Assembly: GCA_019113205.1 (NCBI GenBank)
Contig: DXHX01000123.1
Span: forward strand, 62,001-126,000
Length of the DNA: 64,000 nt
Direction of reading: 5' to 3'
Source: Candidatus Pseudogracilibacillus intestinigallinarum
GTDB lineage: Bacteria; Bacillota; Bacilli; Bacillales; Amphibacillaceae
In this document: positions 9,828 through 17,098 of the stretch, in pieces
How positions within the stretch are numbered: the first letter of the stretch is position 1
Layout: the number at the start of each line of letters is the position of its first letter
Position numbers and translations under genes: made by a program
Notes under the pieces: model-generated
Database searches by the model: none
What the model saw: only the letters and a program-made list of their open reading frames with translations
Told to the model about the DNA's origin: nothing

Positions 9828-10539
9828 GAAATATTACATATCGGTGAACAAGGGTTTACATTTGCTATTTTGACGAATACCGCCTCTTTATTGGCGATAC
9901 TGTATGTGAATCGTCATGATTTTTTCCGCTTAGCAGTTCATTCGTTAACATATATACGAACGAGAGAAAAAGTTTATCAAAGTGATTTTCGTTTCGTTTT
10001 GTTATTAATGATTGGAACAATCCCTGCCGGGGTATTAGGTTTTTTTTCTGAAAGATTATATTGCTGATGTAACAAATTTATTTATGATAGGACTTATGTT
10101 ATTAGTAACAGGGGTAGCATTATGGTTTATTCGGAATGTGGATGGTGCGAAAGAAGAACAAGATATTCCGACGAAAGATGCTATTTTAGTTGGTATTGGC
10201 CAAGCTGTTGCACTATTTCCAGGGATTAGTCGTTCGGGATCAACGATTATCTCTGCAGTTGCCGTTGGAATGAATCGTGAAACAGCTTTACGTTTTTCGT
10301 TTATACTATATATTCCAGTTAGTATAGGTGGAATCGTTTTAGGTATAATGGTTTTTTTAAAAGAACCAAATAAAATCGAGTTAATATTTCCGTATAGTGT
10401 AGCTTTTTTCGCTACATTATGTATGACGTTTTTTTCTTTGAAATGGTTTATTCATATAATGAAAAAAGGAAAGTTAATATATTTCGTATATTATTGTTTC
10501 ATTATTGGATCTATTTTAGTTTTGAGGCATCTAATATAA
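9828..10539 (+). pseudogene. Undecaprenyl-diphosphatase-like gene (UppP2/BacA type), N-terminal deletion plus frameshift
   Basis: UppP recycles the lipid carrier of wall synthesis. Similarity begins at EILHIGEQGFTFAILTNTAS, corresponding to about residue 35-40 of intact proteins. The first catalytic motif (the EGxTEFLPVSSxGH region) is missing because the hfq terminator abuts this point. At a run of eight Ts (10040-10047) the frame shifts: the upstream frame ends in FFSERLYC, and the downstream one continues as FFLKDYIADVTNLFMIG and keeps the second motif PGISRSGSTI. Membrane segments continue to the C-terminus at 10539. No ribosome site or promoter is evident, so the copy is judged non-functional; a second uppP elsewhere is expected. 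Confidence 0.82.
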
Positions 10540-10759
10540 AGGTGAGAACTAGATATATAGGGTAAATATAACCATTATGATGATCACATTGAAAAAATCT
10601 TTTATTTGTTGGAGATTAGTTTGATGAAAAGAACTGACATAAATTTTCGTTATGATCGATCATGATTGGTGACAAGAACACTTCGTGTATTTTTGTTTGA
10701 AAACTTCTCCGCTACAAATTAAATATAGTTTATAAAACCTTTTTAATTAGGCGTTTATC

Positions 10760-10787
10760 ACGGGAATGTAGCTATATGCATATATTA
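10760..10787 (+). promoter_or_regulatory. Candidate SigK-type promoter of spoVK
   Basis: AC at 10760-10761, 17 bp, then CATATATTA at 10779-10787 fits the mother-cell SigK consensus (AC, about 16 bp, CATAnnnTA). B. subtilis spoVK is known to be read from successive SigE and SigK promoters. No convincing SigE promoter was found in the 270 bp upstream of the gene. Confidence 0.45.
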
Positions 10788-10809
10788 TTTGTAGCAAGGG
10801 GGACCGCTT

Positions 10810-11337
10810 ATGAAGTCAAATATTATTCAAAGTCAACAAGGGAAAATTAATATTGTTTTACAACATGATGTTCAAAAACAGGATCATAAAAATGAAAATT
10901 TAAAAATGATTGATCACTTATTGAAGGACTTTATCGGTTTAGAAGAAGTAAAAGCGATGATAAAAGAAATATATGCGATAAAAATGATGAATGAAAAACG
11001 AAAAATGTACCATTTATCCATTAACGATCATTCTATGCATATGATCTTTCGGGGAAATCCTGGCACAGGGAAAACAACTATTGCTAGAAAACTTGCTGAA
11101 ATTTGTGTGGAATTACAATTATTAGAAAAAGGGCATTTTATTGAAGCGCAACGTGCAGATGTTGTCGGAGAATATATTGGGCAAACAGCGATTAAGACGA
11201 AGCAATTAGTTGAGCGGGCACGTGGTGGCATCTTGTTCATTGATGAAGCATATGCACTGGCACGTGGTGGTGAAAAAGACTTTGGTAAAGAAGCAATCGA
11301 CACTATCGTTAAGCACATTGTTTTAATTTCTATGTAA
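10810..11337 (+). CDS. spoVK: Stage V sporulation protein K, 5' part interrupted by an insertion element
   Basis: SpoVK is an AAA-type ATPase made in the mother cell and needed for spore maturation. Codons 1-166 (to 11307) match the family: Walker A in GNPGTGKTTIARKLA and Walker B in GGILFIDEAYALARGG. After KEAIDTIVK the frame enters foreign DNA and stops after HIVLISM (11335-11337). Sensor 1 and the arginine finger are in the other part at 16633-17031. Joining 11307 to 16633 gives an open frame of 298 codons that reads DTIVKLMEDYRDEF across the joint, exactly where B. subtilis SpoVK has a similar stretch. hflX and ynbB downstream are the normal spoVK neighbours. In the unrearranged form this part cannot make an active ATPase. 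Confidence 0.93.
   Translation: MKSNIIQSQQGKINIVLQHDVQKQDHKNENLKMIDHLLKDFIGLEEVKAMIKEIYAIKMMNEKRKMYHLSINDHSMHMIFRGNPGTGKTTIARKLAEICVELQLLEKGHFIEAQRADVVGEYIGQTAIKTKQLVERARGGILFIDEAYALARGGEKDFGKEAIDTIVKHIVLISM
11298..11325 (+). other. attL junction of the spoVK element
   Basis: spoVK sequence (CGACACTATC) runs into the shared core GTTAA at 11308-11312, then element DNA GCA and the half-site CATTGTTTTA (11316-11325). That half-site is the reverse complement of the one at the other end of the element. Confidence 0.82.
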
Positions 11338-11707
11338 AATAGTTGAGGTTTATTGTACATAATGATTTTTAGGATCAATTAATTCAATATTCACATTAAC
11401 TAGTATATTAATATGATGAAAATGACACAAATGGCCCTGGTATATTAAAAATTTGACTTCATATATTTCTAATTGTCTTTAGCACACCTCCTCTTTTATA
11501 AATGCAATTAATATTTTCGAAAAATGTGTATTGTTTATTCGTTATTTTAATTTGTTTTTATGGAACATATCATGAAGAAAACTTTGAGAGGATTTTTGAT
11601 AAAAAGGAAAACTAAATATTTTCTGTAAATTCAATGATAAATATGTTACAACATAAAATAAATATGATACACTATTTGTGTTTGACAAATAAATGGGAGG
11701 TAAAAAA
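11338..11707. other. Non-coding left arm of the element
   Basis: About 370 bp with no credible gene. The only structure I can point to is a weak promoter-like pair, TTACAA at 11647 and TACACT at 11669 (16-bp spacing), before the symporter gene, and its ribosome site GGGAGG near 11695. Confidence 0.4.
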
Positions 11708-13357
11708 ATGGTAAGTGCAACATGGAATCGGTTATGGGATATACATGAAGAAGCAAAAGAGAAAATCATGTTTTTCGTAAAACCGAACAAGACAAATAAA
11801 GAAAAAGCTACACAAGAAAAATCAAATGAAACAAACGGTGGAAAGGATGGAGGAAAAGGAGATTATAGTTATACGAAAGGACAGCTTATCGGACTTATTT
11901 TAGGACCTTTATTATTTACACTTATTTTACTCTTTTTCAATCCAGCAGATTTATCAAAAGAAGGGATTGCAATTTTAGCTAGTACCGTTTGGATTGCAAC
12001 ATGGTGGATTACAGAGGCGTTGCCAATTCCTGTAACTTCATTACTACCACTCGTATTGTTCCCGATGACGAATGGGTTAGACATTAAACTTACTGCATCC
12101 CAATATGGGGATGAGACAGTATTTTTATTTATGGGGGGATTTATGATTGCCCTTGCGATGGAAAAATGGAACTTACACCGTCGTATTGCTCTGTGGATTA
12201 TTATGATTATTGGAACGAATACAGACCGGATCGTGCTTGGATTTATGGTTGCTACCGGGTTTTTATCGATGTGGATTTCAAACACAGCTACAGCAATGAT
12301 GATGGTACCTATGGGAATCGCAATTACATATCAAGTAGCTGATGCATTAAAAGGTACTGGAGAAGATACATCACGAGGTGGCTTTGGCTTCGGTAAGGCA
12401 TTAATGTTAGCGATTGCATATTCTGCTTCTTTAGGTGGAATTGCAACTTTAATCGGAACACCACCAAACACTTTATTAGCTGGTGCAATGGAAACAATGT
12501 ACGGTATTGAGTTATCGTTTGCTAAATGGATGATTTTCGGTGTTCCATTTGCTTGGATTTTTATTTTTATCGTATGGTTTTATTTAGTGAAAATTGCGTA
12601 TCCAACAAAAGTAAAAAGTTTACCTGGTGGTCAAGAAGTATTTGCGAAAGAAAAGGATAGTTTAGGAAAAGCGTCAACAGAGGAAAAATTAGTATTTATC
12701 ATTTTCATTTTAGCAGCATTTTCTTGGATTACGAGATCATTTTTCTTATCGAAGTTTATCGATGGTTTAAGTGACGGACTTATCGCTATATTCTTTGCGA
12801 TCGTTTTATTTGCGATTCCTTCTCCAAATGTGAAAGGTGGCCGTTTATTAGATTGGGAAACAGCAATGAAATTACCTTGGGGAATTTTATTACTATTCGG
12901 TGGTGGACTTGCAATTGCTGGTGGATTCGTGGAAACTGGTTTATCAGAATGGTTTGGTAGCCAATTGACAGGTTTACAAGGAATTAATTTAATTGTTGTC
13001 ATCATTACCGTTTCTGTTTTAGTACTTGTTTTAACAGAGGTTACATCCAATACAGCAACAGCTTCCATGATGTATCCAATTATGGGTTCATTAGCGATTG
13101 CATTAGGGTATCATCCGTATGCACTTATGATTGCAGCAGGTGTAACAGCATCATGTGCGTTCATGCTTCCAGTTGCAACACCACCAAATGCGGTTGTATT
13201 TGGAACAGGTTACTTACGGATTCAAGATATGATTCGTAAAGGATTGCCGTTAAACTTTGTTGGCATTATTTTAATCACATTATTAATTTATTTTGTTTTA
13301 CCATATGCGTGGGATTTTGATTTAACAGAAATACCAGAAGAATTTTTGGTAGATTAA
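11708..13357 (+). CDS. DASS/SLC13 family sodium-coupled anion symporter (SdcS-like)
   Basis: The 549-residue membrane protein closely resembles staphylococcal SdcS, a Na+/dicarboxylate symporter, in length and in motifs. A charged cytoplasmic N-terminus of about 60 residues precedes GQLIGLILGPLLF. The two family hairpin signatures are seen: SNTATAMMMVP with GTPPN in the first repeat, and TEVTSNTATASMM with ATPPNAVVFG in the second. Start at 11708 follows GGGAGG; the in-frame ATG at 11693 lies before it. It is cargo on the element and convergent with the MFS gene. Sulfate or another anion cannot be excluded as substrate; dicarboxylate is favoured by the SdcS likeness. Confidence 0.88.
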   Translation: MVSATWNRLWDIHEEAKEKIMFFVKPNKTNKEKATQEKSNETNGGKDGGKGDYSYTKGQLIGLILGPLLFTLILLFFNPADLSKEGIAILASTVWIATWWITEALPIPVTSLLPLVLFPMTNGLDIKLTASQYGDETVFLFMGGFMIALAMEKWNLHRRIALWIIMIIGTNTDRIVLGFMVATGFLSMWISNTATAMMMVPMGIAITYQVADALKGTGEDTSRGGFGFGKALMLAIAYSASLGGIATLIGTPPNTLLAGAMETMYGIELSFAKWMIFGVPFAWIFIFIVWFYLVKIAYPTKVKSLPGGQEVFAKEKDSLGKASTEEKLVFIIFILAAFSWITRSFFLSKFIDGLSDGLIAIFFAIVLFAIPSPNVKGGRLLDWETAMKLPWGILLLFGGGLAIAGGFVETGLSEWFGSQLTGLQGINLIVVIITVSVLVLVLTEVTSNTATASMMYPIMGSLAIALGYHPYALMIAAGVTASCAFMLPVATPPNAVVFGTGYLRIQDMIRKGLPLNFVGIILITLLIYFVLPYAWDFDLTEIPEEFLVD

Positions 13358-13390
13358 CATTTATTTTATAGAAAATTTTCATGAAAAAAG

Positions 13391-13484
13391 CTTGGGAGTA
13401 GAATGAAAGTTCATATAAAATGGGAAGGACAATTTATAAGGATGTACTTCCTATTTTATAACAAGAACGGACAAATCTCCCAAG
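13391..13484. terminator. Long nested hairpin between two convergent transporter genes
   Basis: The outer arms CTTGGGAG (13391) and CTCCCAAG (13477-13484) enclose a second stem: ATAAAATGGGAAG (13415-13427) with CTTCCTATTTTAT (13447-13459), one mismatch. A/T tracts lie outside. It probably ends both transcripts and is larger than an ordinary terminator. Confidence 0.65.
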
Positions 13485-13487
13485 ATT

Positions 13488-14681
13488 TTATTTTTTTGTT
13501 TGCATCGTTTGATAGCCTTTTACTAGAAATACATAAATAGCTGGTAAAATTGCTGTAAATAAAATAACTCCCATCCATTGATAACTTTCCCATAAAGGGG
13601 CTAAGGAAGTTGTACCGAGTGATACCCCTAAATAATACGCTACTAAATATAAACTAGAAGCACTTCCTTTATGGTGTGTAGCAGTTTGTGAAACAGTCGC
13701 TGTCGCAAGTGCATGAGAGATGAAAAATCCTAAACAAACAATACATAATCCAATGGTAATGAGGACAAGCGAGCTTCCTAATGTAATCATCATTCCACTA
13801 CATAATATAAACACGCCAGCTACTCTTAAATGGCTTATATTAAATCGCGCAGTTAATAATCCAGCAATAGGTGCACCAATCACTCCTAAACTATAAGCAA
13901 AATAAAAATACGAAATTTCCTTTAAGGAAAGTTCATAAGGTGCTTCTAATAAATGGAATGGTAAATACGTCCACATACCTGTAAAAGCAATTTGTAATAC
14001 CATCCCAAGTCCAAACATTAATAACAGAGTAGGATTTTTAAAATGTACGACAAACCCTTTTAAATCTTCCTTCACCTTACTTTGTACTCCAGTAAAATAA
14101 CGAGATGTTGGTAAATTAAATAAAACGAGTAAAAATGTAACGACTCCAAAAATAGCGAGGATATACATAGTTATTTGCCAAGTATACTGTTCTGCGATAT
14201 ACCCTGTTACAAATCTCCCCATCATTCCACCGATACTATTGCACGATATATATAACGTCGTTGCAAAACCGAAATGTTTTGGGTCAATTTCTTCTGCCAT
14301 ATATGCTAGTGCTGCACTTAATAAGCCAGCTAATAGAAAGCCTTGCACAAATCTTAAAATAATAATAAAAATAAACATTTTTAATAAAGGAATAATAAAT
14401 AACAAAATGGTCGAACAAATAATAGATAAATGAATAAATTTTGTTCGACCATGACGGTCTGACATAAAACCAATTGCTAATAACCCAAAAATAAGTCCAA
14501 TGGTCGTCATAGACATTGCTAAGCTTGCATATGAGACAGATATTTGAAAGCTCTCTGTTAATAAAGGTAGTAAAGGTTGCATGAAATACATCGTTGCAAA
14601 GATAAATAAAGATGCAGCCCCTAAACTTAAAATAATTTGCCAAAATTGAATATGTTTTATTGTGTATTTTTCTGTAATCAT
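13488..14681 (-). CDS. MFS permease, YnfM-like
   Basis: The 397-residue protein has about 12 hydrophobic segments, the MFS inter-helix 2-3 motif GFMSDRHGRTKF, and an N-terminal YFMQPLLPLL stretch typical of the YnfM/arabinose-polymer exporter-like branch. The start ATG has AGGGG upstream. It is transcribed toward the symporter and divergently from the recombinase, so it is cargo of the element. Substrate unknown. Confidence 0.82.
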   Translation of the reverse strand: MITEKYTIKHIQFWQIILSLGAASLFIFATMYFMQPLLPLLTESFQISVSYASLAMSMTTIGLIFGLLAIGFMSDRHGRTKFIHLSIICSTILLFIIPLLKMFIFIIILRFVQGFLLAGLLSAALAYMAEEIDPKHFGFATTLYISCNSIGGMMGRFVTGYIAEQYTWQITMYILAIFGVVTFLLVLFNLPTSRYFTGVQSKVKEDLKGFVVHFKNPTLLLMFGLGMVLQIAFTGMWTYLPFHLLEAPYELSLKEISYFYFAYSLGVIGAPIAGLLTARFNISHLRVAGVFILCSGMMITLGSSLVLITIGLCIVCLGFFISHALATATVSQTATHHKGSASSLYLVAYYLGVSLGTTSLAPLWESYQWMGVILFTAILPAIYVFLVKGYQTMQTKK

Positions 14682-14800
14682 AAGGACCCCTAATTTTCAA
14701 TATGTTCTCTTTTTCTATCATTATATCGTATAAACCTCAATAATGCCTTATTTTCATCTATATAGTCAGAATTTTTATTCATTAGGACAATCCGCCGACT

Positions 14801-14808
14801 CATACAAT
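14801..14808 (+). promoter_or_regulatory. Candidate SigE-type -10 element upstream of the recombinase
   Basis: CATACAAT is an exact match to the -10 consensus of mother-cell SigE promoters. The region 14 bp upstream (TTCATTAGG) is only a weak -35 match. It points toward the recombinase, leaving a leader of about 180 nt with no obvious gene. The rest of the 14682-14993 interval shows nothing else I can support. If correct, the recombinase is switched on in the mother cell after engulfment begins. Confidence 0.5.
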
Positions 14809-14993
14809 AAGAAGGAATGGAGGGGATGGAAGATACGACATAAATATACATTAACAATAAAGGAAAGGAATGTATCTGCTGACATAAGGTATATAAAAAT
14901 GAAAGAAGAATGGAAGGAGTTTTTAAAGGAAGTTTTCATAAAATATAAATATATAACATAGCGTTATCATGATTAAAATGTGAGGTGGATCGC

Positions 14994-16580
14994 TTGATTC
15001 AATTAAGGGGAGGAAAAAAATTACCGTTAGAAAAGGTATATCAATTAGTTGGAAAAATAAACGGTATTATATATGCAAGAGTGTCTACGACTGATCAAGC
15101 AAAAAAAGGATATTCACTTACATCACAAAAACAACTTTGTATGGAACGGGCTAAAACAAAATTTCATTATACGGAAGATGAGTTGATCACTATTATAGAA
15201 GATGGACGAATGGGGGATGATCCAAATCGGCCAGGTTTAAATTATGTATTATATTTACTGGAACAAGGGGTTGGGAAAAAATTAATTATGTTACATCCTG
15301 ATCGACTAACTCGAGACAATACATTACAAGGTATTATTTCTAGAAAAGTGTGGTCAATGGGTGTTGATATTGAATTTGTTGAATTTGATGTAAATCCTAA
15401 TGACCCGGAGTCCATGTTAATGTATAACATACAAGGGTCTATCGCACAGTATAATAAAGCAAAAATTCTGGCGAATGCAAGACGAGGAAGAATTGCAAAA
15501 GCAAAAAAAGGGGAAATCCCAAATTTTAGACGGTTGTATGGTTATCATTATAATAAACAATTAAAAACTGTTGACATTAATATGGAAGAAAAATCGACTT
15601 ATTTAAAAATGGTCGATATGCTACTACAACAAAAAATGAGTTGCAATCAAATCGCACAAACATTAAGTCAAAAAGGTATTGAAGGACCTAATGGATCTAT
15701 ATGGTATCAGTCAACTGTTACAAGGATTTTACGCAATGAAAGTTATACGGGACGATATTATTATGGCAAAACGAAGGTTGTACAAAACAATGGGAAAAAA
15801 GAACAAATTCCAAGGCCTAAAGAAGAATGGATATTAATCGAAATTCCACGAATAATAGACGATATGACATATGACCGAATTCAACAAGCTATTGACCAAT
15901 TTAGAACGAAGCAAGGACGAAAGTCTAATGATTATTTATTAAGTAGAATTGTCATATGTGGTCGATGTCATGGAGCAGTTGGAGCGGGAGTGACATCTAA
16001 AAGTAAACAGCGAATTCTTAAATATTATGTATGTCGCAAAAAACAGTCAAAAGGATATAAAGTCGGTTCAGCAGAAAGTGTACACTATTGTAAGGGAAAG
16101 AACTGGCGTGTAGACATTGTCGATTCGCTCGTGTGGAATTGGTGTAAACATAAAATGCTCCAAATGGATACAGTTAATGAATCTGTTATAAAGACAATGT
16201 ATAAGTTAGAAGAGGATACAACGAATTGGAAAAAAGAAATACACAGTATTAAGGAACGGGTAACACAATTACAAAAAGAACGGAGTAATTATGTCAAACT
16301 TTTTGTAAAAGAAAAAATATCGGAATTATACTTTGATGAATGTGTGCAACAAATAGACAATCGAATTAATAATTATCTAGATAAAGAGCGACATATATAT
16401 GAAAAAAACATAGAAAAAGGAAAGGTGAGTGAAGAAGAGTATATACATGAAAATCGATTATACATCCAAACTTTGATTAAACATACATTAACACCTGAGG
16501 AGAAACGTAGAGCAATTAGTATTTTTGTAAAACAAGTTATTTTATATGATGATGATACAGTTGAAATTATTCCAAGATAA
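14994..16580 (+). CDS. Large serine recombinase, predicted excisionase of the spoVK element
   Basis: The 528-residue protein has the three-part structure of large serine recombinases. The N-terminal resolvase domain has its nucleophile at Ser31 in IIYARVSTTDQ and the conserved HPDRLTRD. A recombinase domain follows (EGPNGSIWYQSTVTRILRN). Then comes a zinc ribbon starting at Cys322/Cys325 (CGRCHG) with later YYVC and HYCKG, and a coiled-coil region (about residues 395-500). Start: TTG at 14994 lies 5-8 nt after GAGGTGG; the GTG at 14985 overlaps that site. It is the last gene of the element, 52 bp from attR, the usual place for such enzymes. Family comparison: B. subtilis SpoIVCA, which excises skin. 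Confidence 0.93.
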   Translation: MIQLRGGKKLPLEKVYQLVGKINGIIYARVSTTDQAKKGYSLTSQKQLCMERAKTKFHYTEDELITIIEDGRMGDDPNRPGLNYVLYLLEQGVGKKLIMLHPDRLTRDNTLQGIISRKVWSMGVDIEFVEFDVNPNDPESMLMYNIQGSIAQYNKAKILANARRGRIAKAKKGEIPNFRRLYGYHYNKQLKTVDINMEEKSTYLKMVDMLLQQKMSCNQIAQTLSQKGIEGPNGSIWYQSTVTRILRNESYTGRYYYGKTKVVQNNGKKEQIPRPKEEWILIEIPRIIDDMTYDRIQQAIDQFRTKQGRKSNDYLLSRIVICGRCHGAVGAGVTSKSKQRILKYYVCRKKQSKGYKVGSAESVHYCKGKNWRVDIVDSLVWNWCKHKMLQMDTVNESVIKTMYKLEEDTTNWKKEIHSIKERVTQLQKERSNYVKLFVKEKISELYFDECVQQIDNRINNYLDKERHIYEKNIEKGKVSEEEYIHENRLYIQTLIKHTLTPEEKRRAISIFVKQVILYDDDTVEIIPR

Positions 16581-16622
16581 TTAGTTGATGTGTTTAGGTG
16601 AACGGACACAATACATGTTAAA

Positions 16623-16648
16623 TAAAACAATGGTTAAATTGATGGAAG
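16623..16648 (+). other. attR junction of the spoVK element
   Basis: The element half-site TAAAACAATG (16623-16632) abuts the core GTTAA (16633-16637), followed by spoVK sequence ATTGATGGAAG. In the circular form the two half-sites flank the 8-nt spacer GTTAAGCA symmetrically, so the central AA is the predicted crossover dinucleotide. Confidence 0.82.
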
Positions 16649-17031
16649 ACTACAGAGATGAATTTATTCTTATATTAGCAGGCTATTCTAATGAAATGGA
16701 TTCTTTTTTACAGACGAATCCTGGATTACGATCACGCTTTCCGTTTCAAATTAATTTTCCAAATTACACGATGGATCAACTATTAGATATTTTAAAAATG
16801 ATGGCAAAAGAACGAGATTATCGGCTTACAAATCGTGCATTATTAAAAGTAGAACAACAGATTGAAATTTGTTTACGAAATGAACCATTCACTTTTTCAA
16901 ATGCACGATACATTCGTAATATATTGGAAAGAGCAATTCGACAACAAGCAATGCGAATGATGCAATATGTCCATTATTCTGAAGACCAATTAACTATTTT
17001 ACGAGCGGATGACTTTACGTTTCATAAGTGA
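16633..17031 (+). CDS. spoVK: Stage V sporulation protein K, 3' part
   Basis: From GTT AAA TTG ATG the frame encodes the C-terminal 132 residues of SpoVK: sensor 1 in FILILAGYSNEM, the arginine finger in NPGLRSRFPF, and the helical lid. In the genome as sequenced, the only upstream start (ATG 16585) is in the element and has no good ribosome site, so this half is probably silent until rearrangement. hflX starts 67 bp further on. Confidence 0.92.
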   Translation, partial: VKLMEDYRDEFILILAGYSNEMDSFLQTNPGLRSRFPFQINFPNYTMDQLLDILKMMAKERDYRLTNRALLKVEQQIEICLRNEPFTFSNARYIRNILERAIRQQAMRMMQYVHYSEDQLTILRADDFTFHK

Positions 17032-17098
17032 TATTTTCGTCAGTAATAATGATATCTGTTATGATAGAACTATAGGAAGAAAAGAGGTTGATATATAT

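Larger units (their letters stand above)
11308..16632. mobile_element. 5.3-kb skin-like intervening element inside spoVK
   Basis: The 5,325-bp insert is bounded by a shared GTTAA (11308-11312 and 16633-16637). Excision between the two copies restores spoVK in frame without adding or losing a base. The insert holds a DASS-family symporter, an MFS permease and a large serine recombinase, and no phage structural genes. Known relatives in logic are skin in sigK and the elements in spoVFB, spoVR and gerE of other spore formers, where a serine recombinase excises the insert in the terminal mother cell. Excision here is inferred from the seamless junction, the inverted repeat formed on circularisation and a SigE-like promoter before the recombinase; it has not been observed. 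Confidence 0.9.

Noticed and set aside
12631-13068. Minus-strand open frame inside the symporter gene
   Set aside because: Shadow of the real gene, without ribosome site or family likeness.
14743-14961. 72-residue open frame before the recombinase as a possible directionality factor
   Set aside because: No ribosome site before its ATG, the SigE-type -10 lies inside it, and the composition is not protein-like.
11338-16580. Element as a prophage remnant
   Set aside because: No capsid, tail, lysis or replication genes; only an integrase-type protein.
10810-17031. spoVK treated as an ordinary pseudogene
   Set aside because: Both parts are undamaged and join without loss of a base at the predicted crossover.
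17009-17098. N-terminal extension of hflX overlapping spoVK
   Set aside because: The ATG at 17099 has the ribosome site and the usual HflX N-terminus.
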